A DNA stretch of 37,287 nt from Chloroflexota bacterium (GTDB lineage Bacteria; Chloroflexota; Anaerolineae; Anaerolineales; UBA4823). Shown one piece after another: positions 30,997 through 37,287 of the stretch (position 1 is the stretch's first letter; each line of letters begins with the position of its first letter). A program made the position numbers and the translations under genes. Location of the stretch: contig JAAYXE010000158.1 of assembly GCA_012516075.1 (NCBI GenBank), forward strand, positions 1 to 37,287, given 5' to 3'. A model generated the notes under the pieces. It was given only the letters and a program-made list of their open reading frames with translations, did not search any database and was not told the origin of the DNA.

Positions 30997-31608
30997 TTAC
31001 CCTTCTGTGTGAGCGGGTTCCGGCGTCTGTCCTGACTGCTGCAGGGCGAACAGGAAGGACACTTCTTCAGGGGAGCCGGCCGCTTCCTCTCCGGGCGCCT
31101 GGGAGTCCACCTCGGCGAGCAGACTCAGCCCCTGGTCGGTCGCGCCGATCAGGAAGGTCTGCCCGCGCACTTCCACCAGGTGGATCGCCTGACGCGGCGA
31201 CAGGCGCAGCGTCTCCAGGCGGTTGATCTGGCGGGTGTGTGTGCCAGGGATCCCGCCGCGCCAGCGGTTGAGCAGGCCCAGGCTGATGAACATCAGCCCC
31301 AGCACCAGCCCCAGCTTGAAAAGCACGTCCAGCCCCATACCCAGCAGGTCCAGCGAGCCGCCCAGCGCGCTCCCCGCGCTCAGGCCGGCTGTCCCTGCAG
31401 CGGGCACAGCAGGCGCAGGCGCCGGGAGCCAGTCAACCACCAGCAGACCCAGCCCGCACAGACCGAGCGCGCCTGCGCCCCAGACCCAGGCGGGCAGCTT
31501 TTTCCACTGCACGCGGCCCGGGGCGTCGCAGACCTGCGCCTGCTGCAGGGTAGCGAGCAGGCGCTGCTGCAGCGCTGCTGTAAAGCGGGTCTGCCAGGTG
31601 GGCGTCAT
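30997..31608 (-). CDS. fliO: Flagellar biosynthesis protein FliO (two-TM form)
   Basis: FliO helps assemble the FliP ring. The 203-residue product has TM segments at about 40-61 (AWVWGAGALGLCGLGLLVVD) and 90-112 (LDVLFKLGLVLGLMFISLGL) joined by an Ala/Pro-rich loop. The cytoplasmic part has RLETLRLSPRQAIHLVEVRG-QTFLIGATDQGLSLL, the clear FliO/FliZ domain. Most FliO proteins have one TM, so the extra N-terminal helix is notable. It lies between fliN and fliP, the standard place. Confidence 0.85.
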   Translation of the reverse strand: MTPTWQTRFTAALQQRLLATLQQAQVCDAPGRVQWKKLPAWVWGAGALGLCGLGLLVVDWLPAPAPAVPAAGTAGLSAGSALGGSLDLLGMGLDVLFKLGLVLGLMFISLGLLNRWRGGIPGTHTRQINRLETLRLSPRQAIHLVEVRGQTFLIGATDQGLSLLAEVDSQAPGEEAAGSPEEVSFLFALQQSGQTPEPAHTEG

Positions 31609-31613
31609 GCCGC

Positions 31614-31925
31614 TCAGCCTTCCTTCCCTTCGCTGTTGAGCAGCTGGGTGATGCGCACGCCGAATTTATCGTCCACAACCACCACTTCGCCCAGGGCCAG
31701 CCGTGTGTTGTTGACGTAGATGTCCACCGGCTCGCCGGCTAAGCGGTCGAGCTCGATGACCGAACCTTTCTGCAGGTCGAGCACTTCGCGCACGGGCAGT
31801 TCGGTACGCCCGAGTTCCACAGTCACCTGCATGGCTACGTCCATCAGCATATCGATATTGGCCAGCCCTCCTTCTGAGCTGCCTTCCTGTTGATTGGAAT
31901 TGATCGTTACAACTGCGTCCGTCAT
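31614..31925 (-). CDS. fliN: Flagellar motor switch protein FliN
   Basis: FliN forms the base of the C-ring and binds FliH. The 103-residue protein is nearly all SpoA domain (about 22-97). Family text is DVAMQVTVELGRTELPVREV, LDLQKGSVIELDRLAGEPVD and IYVNNTRLALGEVVVVDDKF-GVRIT. A short polar N-terminus precedes it. It is the short FliN form, not the long FliY fusion with a CheC phosphatase domain. It starts 3 nt after fliM. Confidence 0.96.
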   Translation of the reverse strand: MTDAVVTINSNQQEGSSEGGLANIDMLMDVAMQVTVELGRTELPVREVLDLQKGSVIELDRLAGEPVDIYVNNTRLALGEVVVVDDKFGVRITQLLNSEGKEG

Positions 31926-31928
31926 ACC

Positions 31929-32966
31929 TTACCTCGCCGGAGATCCGGGTTTCTCCGGATGAACTTTACCAGTGATCTGAACCGCAAGTTGATTGCCCTT
32001 GATGCCCACCCGTCCCGAGAAGTGGATCTGCGTGCCAACGTAGACCGGGATGTCCTGATCCAGCGGGTGGTCCAGGGGGATCACATCGCCCACCTGCAGG
32101 TTAAGCAGGTCGGAAAAGTTCAACTGGGCATGTCCAAGCACTGCCTTCAGCGGCAGCGATACCTGGCCCAGGTTCTGCAGCATCTGTTCACGTGCCCGGG
32201 GATCCACATGGCGCTCTTTCTGCCCGGCTATCCAGGCGTGAGGGTTGAGCAGGCTGGCGATGGGCTTGAGCATGTTGAAGGGGATGTACACATTCATGGT
32301 GCCGGTCACCGCCTGCAGAGTCATCTCGAAGGTGATCAGCATCACCCGTTCGTTGCCCATAACCATCTGCACCCAGTGGTAGTTCACGGTGCTGTCTTCC
32401 AGCGCCGGCTCGACCACCACGATCTTGCTCCAGGCAGCCTTGAAATCGTTGAGCATGTGCTCCACCAGCCCGCGCAGCAGGAGCTGGTCGATCTCGGTGA
32501 GCTCGCGGCGGTGCTTTGTGCCCTCGCTGCGGCCGCCCAGGCGCAGCTCCAGGATGTTGTAGCTGATCTCCGGGCTGATGGTGACGATCATCTGGCTGGG
32601 CAGGGGCGCCAGCGTGATCATATGGAACAGGCTGTTCGTGGGCAGGTCTTTGAGAAAGTCGTGGAAACGGCCCTGCTCCGAGTGCACCACCCGCGGGCGC
32701 ATGTTGGTGCGCAGGAAGGATGGCAGAGAGGAGGTCAGGCGTTCGGCCAGGTCTTCGTGGACCATCTCCACGGCGCGCATCTGCTCCTTGGAGAAGCGGT
32801 CCGGCGACCAGAAGTTGTACGGCTTGACCTGGCGCTCGACCTCCGCTTTGCTCTCGGACGGCTTTTCGCCCATGAGCTCGGCCAGGTTGATCGGATCCTC
32901 GCTGTCAGGCGATTCGATCTCTATCGAGCCGGCCAGCAGTGCGTCAATTTCAGCCTGTGATAACAT
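31929..32966 (-). CDS. fliM: Flagellar motor switch protein FliM
   Basis: FliM is the C-ring protein that binds phospho-CheY. The 345-residue product begins MLSQAEIDALLAG, the conserved CheY-binding EIDALL motif. The middle CheC-like domain (about 45-230) has YNFWSPDRFSKEQMRAVEMV and LGGRSEGTKHRRELTEIDQL. The C-terminal SpoA domain (about 255-335) has VSLPLKAVLGHAQLNFSDLL and NLQVGDVIPLDHPLDQDIPV. It lies after fliL and before fliN. Its CheY site implies control by a CheY protein, though no chemotaxis operon is present. Confidence 0.97.
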   Translation of the reverse strand: MLSQAEIDALLAGSIEIESPDSEDPINLAELMGEKPSESKAEVERQVKPYNFWSPDRFSKEQMRAVEMVHEDLAERLTSSLPSFLRTNMRPRVVHSEQGRFHDFLKDLPTNSLFHMITLAPLPSQMIVTISPEISYNILELRLGGRSEGTKHRRELTEIDQLLLRGLVEHMLNDFKAAWSKIVVVEPALEDSTVNYHWVQMVMGNERVMLITFEMTLQAVTGTMNVYIPFNMLKPIASLLNPHAWIAGQKERHVDPRAREQMLQNLGQVSLPLKAVLGHAQLNFSDLLNLQVGDVIPLDHPLDQDIPVYVGTQIHFSGRVGIKGNQLAVQITGKVHPEKPGSPAR

Positions 32967-33002
32967 ACCTGACTCTTCTTCCCGTCCTGAAGCCAGCCCC
33001 GA

Positions 33003-33611
33003 TTACTGTACGACGAATTCGGTGAAGTAGACGAAGATCACCCGGTACTCCGGAAGCTGGCTGTTGAGAGTCTCCTGAATGCTGCTGCGCAGGCTCTCCT
33101 TGCCCTCGGCGGTGTACACCGATTCGAAGGTCTGGCTGGAGAGCAGCGAAATGATGGTGTCGTTGATCACCGGGATACGGGTTTCGACATCCGCTTTGAA
33201 TTCCTCCTCGAAGGCATCCTGCTCTTCCGCATCCATCGAATAATAGGTCAGGTCTTTGGGGGCGAACTCGAGCACGATGCCAGCCCGCAGGTAGCGGCGG
33301 CCGGTGGGGTCCATCAGATTGACGATCTTGGTGCCGGTGTCCACCATGATCCCCTGGCCCGGGCGGATCTCCACAGGGGCCGAAGCCAGGGTGGGCTTCG
33401 GGGCGCTGCTCACCGGCTGGGCGGGCACCTGGGTCTCCGGGCCGGCCGGAAGCGGCGTGGGGATGACCGGGTAGCGGTAGACCAGGTAGAACGGCTTGGG
33501 CCAGGTGTCGGGGGCGAAGACAATATAAGCGGTCGCCAGCGTGCCCAGACTGGTGGCGACGAGCAGCAGACCGATGAGAACGTTCTTGATGATGGGGAGA
33601 ATTTTATTCAT
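33003..33611 (-). CDS. fliL: Flagellar basal-body associated protein FliL
   Basis: FliL sits around the stator and supports MotAB at high load. ATG 33611 gives 202 residues and lies 7 nt after the motB stop; an upstream in-frame start would overlap motB. One TM helix lies at about 8-32 (IKNVLIGLLLVATSLGTLAT). A Pro-rich linker follows (about 48-85). The extracellular FliL domain (about 95-202) has RRYLRAGIVLEFAP, IPVINDTIISLLSSQTFESV, LRSSIQETLNSQLPEYRVIF and FTEFVVQ, the conserved end. It precedes fliM. Confidence 0.93.
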   Translation of the reverse strand: MNKILPIIKNVLIGLLLVATSLGTLATAYIVFAPDTWPKPFYLVYRYPVIPTPLPAGPETQVPAQPVSSAPKPTLASAPVEIRPGQGIMVDTGTKIVNLMDPTGRRYLRAGIVLEFAPKDLTYYSMDAEEQDAFEEEFKADVETRIPVINDTIISLLSSQTFESVYTAEGKESLRSSIQETLNSQLPEYRVIFVYFTEFVVQ

Positions 33612-33618
33612 AGGCACA

Positions 33619-34416
33619 TTACTCACTCGTGTCGAGGGTTTCGTTCTCGAGCGCCTCGAGGGATTCGGCCTCAATTTCGCTGAGGTTGAGATTGATGAAG
33701 TCCTCGTCGACCTCGTAAATCACAATGATCTCGGCCCGGCTGTTCAGGGCGCGGTGTTCGGCGGTGTCGTTGGGGAAGAGCGGCTGGTGCTGCCCGCGCC
33801 CGCTGACCACGATGCGTTCGGGAGCGATGCCGGCCTGCTCGAAATACTGGCCGATCACGATCGCCCGGGCGACCGAGAGCTCCAGGTTGGTGGCGTAGCG
33901 CGGGTCGCTGGGAGGCGAGTCGTCGGTGTGCCCTACGATGCGGATCTCATTGTCGATCGAGGCGAGCATGCCGATGATCGTATCCAGAACCGGGTAGGCA
34001 TCGGGCTGCAGCTCCGCCGTGCCCGGGGCGAAGACCAGTTTTTCACTCAGGGAGATGAGCACCCCTTCGATGTTGTTCTGCACGCTGACTGCGCCGCCGA
34101 GTTGAGAGGAGGCGAGCATATCGGTGAGTTCGGTGGCCACCTCAACCGGTCCTACCGGCGCGCTGGGGATCCCCGGGATGGTGATGGGGGCAGGCGCTTC
34201 GTTGTTGGACCGGCCGCCCTGGTCGATGCCGGGATCGATCACCCGCGCCGGGCTGCCCGAGAAGGCGGCCCGCAGCGATTCTGCCAGGGCCTTATAGCGC
34301 TCGATGTCCGTCTGCCCGATGGAGTAGAGCACGACGAACAGCACCATCAGCAGGGTGATGAAGTCAGCATAGCTGACCAGCCAGCGCTCGGTTCCGCCGC
34401 CGCCGTGTCCGCTCAT
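33619..34416 (-). CDS. motB: Flagellar stator protein MotB
   Basis: MotB anchors the stator to the cell wall and carries the ion-binding Asp. The 265-residue protein has one TM helix (about 16-38) with Asp18 in SYADFITLLM, the conserved ion site. A plug and linker follow (about 40-125). The OmpA-like domain (about 130-245) contains LVFAPGTAELQPDA, IRIVGHTDDSPPSDPRYATN, LSVARAIVIGQYF and GRGQHQPLFPNDT. Its ATG overlaps the motA stop (ATGA). The presence of an OmpA-type peptidoglycan-binding domain suggests a peptidoglycan wall. Confidence 0.96.
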   Translation of the reverse strand: MSGHGGGGTERWLVSYADFITLLMVLFVVLYSIGQTDIERYKALAESLRAAFSGSPARVIDPGIDQGGRSNNEAPAPITIPGIPSAPVGPVEVATELTDMLASSQLGGAVSVQNNIEGVLISLSEKLVFAPGTAELQPDAYPVLDTIIGMLASIDNEIRIVGHTDDSPPSDPRYATNLELSVARAIVIGQYFEQAGIAPERIVVSGRGQHQPLFPNDTAEHRALNSRAEIIVIYEVDEDFINLNLSEIEAESLEALENETLDTSE

Positions 34417-35219
34417 GCCCCGGCCCTCGCTTTCTGGCCGGCTGCGGCCGGCGCGCCTTCCGCCTGGCGCTCTTTCGGCGGGATGAATGCCAGCAGCTTA
34501 TCGCGCACCACGCGCGGGTTCTCGCCGGCCTGCAGCGCCAGGATGCCTTCCACCACCAGATGGCGGTAGGCCGCCTCAGCCTCGCTCTTGTTGCTCAATT
34601 TGTTGCCGATGGGCAGCCAGAAAACATTGGCGGAGAGAATACCCCACAGGGTGGCCAGGAAGGCGACCGCGATCGAGTGGCCCAGCTCACCCGGGTTGGA
34701 GAGTTCCTGCAGCACCGAGATCAGACCCATCACGGTACCGATAATGCCCATCGTGGGGCCGTAGCCGCCGGCGGCGTTGAAGAAGCCGTAGCCCTGGGCG
34801 TGGCGCTCGCGCATGTGCTTGATTTCCAGCTCCAGGATCCCCCGCACCTGTTCGGGGTCCATACCGTCGACCACCATCATCAGGCCTTTGCGCATGAACT
34901 CGTCGTCGGTTTTCTTGCTCTCTTCTTCCAGCGCCAGCAGGCCTTCGCGGCGGGCTTTATCGGCCATGCGTGTGATGGCGTCGATGGCTTCCATTGTGTT
35001 CAGGTTCTGCCCCTTAAAGGCGATGGCGAACCATTTGGGGATGAGCCCCAGGGACTTGACCGGATAAGAGATCAGGGTGGCGATGAACGCGCCGCCCACG
35101 GTGAGCAGGATCGCCTGCGGGGCAGTGAACAGCTCAGCGGGGGAACCCCCGTCCATAACCATCACGATGGTGACGATCACACCTGCGGCAATCAGGCCGC
35201 CGATGGTAGTAATATCCAT
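34413..35219 (-). CDS. motA: Flagellar stator protein MotA
   Basis: MotA forms the pentameric ion-driven ring of the stator. The 268-residue product has four TM segments (about 5-22, 32-50, 148-170, 180-203). The cytoplasmic loop (about 55-145) carries the charged residues that touch FliG. Family text is SPAELFTAPQAILLTVGGAF, YGPTMGIIGTVMGLISVL and GHSIAVAFLATLWGILSANV-FWLPIGNKL. It is coupled to motB by a 4-nt overlap and follows flbD by 2 nt. Confidence 0.97.
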   Translation of the reverse strand: MDITTIGGLIAAGVIVTIVMVMDGGSPAELFTAPQAILLTVGGAFIATLISYPVKSLGLIPKWFAIAFKGQNLNTMEAIDAITRMADKARREGLLALEEESKKTDDEFMRKGLMMVVDGMDPEQVRGILELEIKHMRERHAQGYGFFNAAGGYGPTMGIIGTVMGLISVLQELSNPGELGHSIAVAFLATLWGILSANVFWLPIGNKLSNKSEAEAAYRHLVVEGILALQAGENPRVVRDKLLAFIPPKERQAEGAPAAAGQKARAGA

Positions 35220-35221
35220 TC

Positions 35222-35431
35222 CTACTCTCCGACCTCAATCTTCAACTGTGGGTTTTTCACCAGCCGCTGGTACTGGATGAACTTTTCGACGACGGCCTGT
35301 GGTGAATCGCGGACGATGATCTTGACCCCGCCGTTGAGGGTGATGACGGTATCGGGCGTGCCCTCCACCATCTGGATCTGCTCTGCGTTCAGGTATAGTC
35401 TTGTGCCGTTCAGTCGGGTTACACTGATCAT
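35222..35431 (-). CDS. flbD: FlbD/SwrD family flagellar protein
   Basis: The 69-residue protein matches the FlbD family: MISVTRLNGTRLYLNAEQIQ, MVEGTPDTVITLNGGVKIIV and RDSPQAVVEKFIQYQR. In Bacillus the homolog (SwrD/YlzI) raises flagellar power, and the gene lies beside flagellar genes. Here it sits directly before motA, 2 nt away, which fits a stator-related role. AAAGG lies about 11 nt upstream. It is the first gene of the flbD-cheY-like operon, about 200 nt downstream of the histidine kinase. No strong promoter could be named in that gap. Confidence 0.94.
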   Translation of the reverse strand: MISVTRLNGTRLYLNAEQIQMVEGTPDTVITLNGGVKIIVRDSPQAVVEKFIQYQRLVKNPQLKIEVGE

Positions 35432-35628
35432 TTTTGTGCCAGCCTTTCGCAGGCGCTGGTCTGCATCACTTTCCGGCAGGGCTGCTGTTCCTGGACGGCC
35501 TGCGGGGTGTACAGGTCCGGTGGCCTGATAGCAGAGTGTCAGCTTGATTTTTCCACACCGTCACAGCCTCAGGCATAAATGCGGCGTGAAGCCGTAATAA
35601 AGACCCGGTAAAAATATTAACAACTGTC

Positions 35629-37269
35629 TTAATTCAGCGGCAGCCAGGCCGTAAAGGTGGCGCCCATGCCCTCCGTGCTGTCCACCAGCAGGCGCCCCTC
35701 GTGCTGCTTGATGATGCGGTGGCAGACAGAGAGCCCCAGACCGGTGCCGCGCCCCACGGCCTTGGAGGTGTAAAAAGGCTCGAAGATGCGGTTCAGGCGG
35801 TGCTGGGGGATGCCCTCGCCGGTGTCGGATACGGAGACAAAGATCTCATCGCCCTGGCGGCCCGACTTAATGCGCACCTGGCGCGGTCCGTCGGGGGCGG
35901 CATCGATGGCGTCGATGGCGTTCGAGACCAGGTTGATCCACACCCCCTGCAGGTGATCGGGGCTGCAGGGCGCTTTGGGCAGCTCGGGGTCGAGCTCGAG
36001 CACCAGGTCGATATCGCGGGCGACGATCTCATGGTGCAGGAGCTGCAGGGCGCTCTGGATGGTGCGGTTGATATCGGTGTACTCAAAGCGGTACTGCTCT
36101 TTGCGTGCCAGGTCAAGCAGGTTGCGCACCACCTGGGCCGCCTGTGCCCCGGCCATGTGGATCATCTCCACCAGCTCCTGGCGGTCGTCGTCGGGGTCGA
36201 TCTCACGCGCCAGCATCTGGGCGTTGGCCAGGATGGCCGTGAGGGGGTTGTTGATCTCGTGGGCGATGCCGGCAGCGAGCTGGCCAACCGCAGCCAGCTT
36301 CTCGGACTGGATAAGCGAGGCTTCCAGCCGGCGCTTCTCGGTAACGTCCTGCTCGATGACGATCACCTGGTTCACCTGCTGGTCGGTCATGATGGGGTAG
36401 GAATCGATCTCCCACTCCAGGGGGGCGCGCTCCTGGTCCCACTGCTTCCACAGGCGGTGAGTCTGCTGCTTATTAAGGAAGGTCTCGTGGACCTTGCAGC
36501 CGGGGCAGGGCGACTGGCGCCCGAAGAAGGCCTCGTAGCACTTCTTGCCGACCAGCTCCTGCGGTGGAACGCCGGCCCGCTGGGCGCGGTGCTGGTTGAC
36601 CGACACGATGCGGTAGCCGGAATCGACGATGTACATCGAGATGGGCAGGCTGTCGAAGAGCGTGCGCAGGGTGTTGCGCGAGTTGATGAGCTGCCAGCGG
36701 CTGAGCTCCAGATCGGCGTTGGCCACCTGCAGGCGCTGCAGCAGGCTGGCGTTGTGGATCAGCCCGGCGGCGACGGCGGCAAACTGTTCGACCGCCGACT
36801 GGTCGGCCTCGTCCAGCTCCCCGGTGCGGCCGTTGAGCAGCAGCAGGGCCCCCGTGCTGTGGGGCTGGCGTTCTTCATCGATAACGAGCGGGGCAATGAA
36901 GGCGCTGGTGACCTTGAAGCTGGGGCTGACGTCTTTCCACAGGCTCTGCGAGTCACGGTCGCAGTACGCCAGCCAGATGGAGTGGCGCTGGCTGAGGCTG
37001 TCGACCACCGGACCGCTGTCCAGGTGGACCTGGTAATTCCAGTGCATTTTCTTCGCCCGCCCGTCCCACAGGGCCAGCATATGGTCGTCGTGGTTAAGCA
37101 GGTACAGCGCAGCCGCCTGGGAGCGGAAGATGGTCTGCAGCTCGGCGAGCATCCATTCCAGGGTCTCGGAGCTGCTGAGGTCCTGCCGGGCCAGGCTGGC
37201 GATGAGCTCCAGGCAGCGGCTGCCTGGCTCAGAAGAGCGGGGAGAGGGGGCTGGGGCGGGGCGGTTCAT
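35629..37269 (-). CDS. GAF-PAS sensor histidine kinase
   Basis: The 546-residue soluble kinase has a GAF domain (about 25-175), a short coiled coil, and a PAS domain (about 200-312) with a CPGC motif (Cys255, Cys258). HisKA follows (about 322-390) with the H-box AAGIAHEINNPLTAI (His337). HATPase_c is last (about 408-546), with N-box NLVSNAID (446-453), G1 DTGEG, F-box FEPFYTSK and GTGLGL. All catalytic motifs are present. No TM helix is seen, so it is cytoplasmic. ATG 37269 is 18 nt from the window edge without a Shine-Dalgarno, so the true start may lie outside. It could phosphorylate the receiver at 29554; this is inference from proximity. Confidence 0.9.
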   Translation of the reverse strand: MNRPAPAPSPRSSEPGSRCLELIASLARQDLSSSETLEWMLAELQTIFRSQAAALYLLNHDDHMLALWDGRAKKMHWNYQVHLDSGPVVDSLSQRHSIWLAYCDRDSQSLWKDVSPSFKVTSAFIAPLVIDEERQPHSTGALLLLNGRTGELDEADQSAVEQFAAVAAGLIHNASLLQRLQVANADLELSRWQLINSRNTLRTLFDSLPISMYIVDSGYRIVSVNQHRAQRAGVPPQELVGKKCYEAFFGRQSPCPGCKVHETFLNKQQTHRLWKQWDQERAPLEWEIDSYPIMTDQQVNQVIVIEQDVTEKRRLEASLIQSEKLAAVGQLAAGIAHEINNPLTAILANAQMLAREIDPDDDRQELVEMIHMAGAQAAQVVRNLLDLARKEQYRFEYTDINRTIQSALQLLHHEIVARDIDLVLELDPELPKAPCSPDHLQGVWINLVSNAIDAIDAAPDGPRQVRIKSGRQGDEIFVSVSDTGEGIPQHRLNRIFEPFYTSKAVGRGTGLGLSVCHRIIKQHEGRLLVDSTEGMGATFTAWLPLN

Positions 37270-37287
37270 GCGTGCGGCGGATGTGCC

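Noticed and set aside
35432..35628. A sigma-54 promoter before flbD, suggested by TGGCAC close to the start codon.
   Set aside because: The -12 TTGC box is absent at the right distance and the site overlaps the translation start.
1..37287. CRISPR arrays, tRNA or rRNA genes, insertion sequences with transposase.
   Set aside because: No regular spacer-repeat pattern, no tRNA/rRNA signature and no transposase motif was seen on either strand.

Overview
The window is a GC-rich block of flagellar genes, read in two directions, with accessory DNA placed between its modules. It carries rod, hook, hook-filament junction, C-ring, export-apparatus, stator and regulatory genes. No P-ring or L-ring genes (flgH, flgI, flgA) appear, which suits a bacterium without a conventional outer membrane. 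Two secreted proteins carry a Y/F-L/M-P-x-x-x-R type motif that I associate with Chloroflexota (Anaerolineae-like), so a motile Chloroflexota is my best guess. This is inference only, since no rRNA or other taxonomic marker is present.

Region 1 (1-10343, + strand): the end of fliF, then fliG, fliH, fliI, fliJ, a lytic transglycosylase without a Sec signal, flgB, fliK, flgD, a flagellar operon protein and flgE. After a hairpin-containing gap come a second FliK-like protein and a free-standing FlhB C-terminal domain protein. Most junctions overlap or touch, so this is one operon. flgC and fliE are not here.

Region 2 (10344-15378) is accessory DNA. It holds about 1.1 kb of gene-free, repeat-rich sequence, a frameshifted secreted three-repeat protein (- strand), an AT-rich intergenic stretch with a strong hairpin, and an OLD-family ATPase/TOPRIM nuclease (+ strand) of probable defence function. 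Copies of a palindromic repeat lie on both sides.

Region 3 (15379-27261, - strand, read right to left): fliR, flhB, flhA, flhF, a small two-TM protein where flhG would be expected, fliA, a SwrB-like helix-turn-helix protein, flgF and flgG. Then comes a consensus sigma-28 promoter driving flgM, flgN, flgK, flgL and csrA, ending in a clear intrinsic terminator. FliA made in this operon should read the flgM-csrA unit, and FlgM should hold FliA until the hook is complete.

Region 4 (27262-29553, + strand) interrupts the usual fliQ-fliR junction. It carries a second sigma-28-like promoter, a sigma-70-like promoter, a leader with four hairpins and a gene for a secreted metallo-beta-lactamase-fold protein with a lamin-tail domain. 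A dispersed palindromic repeat related to one in region 2 follows.

Region 5 (29554-37269, - strand): a GAF-PAS histidine kinase at the window edge, then flbD, motA, motB, fliL, fliM, fliN, fliO, fliP, fliQ and a single-domain response regulator. This operon supplies the stator, the switch and part of the export gate.
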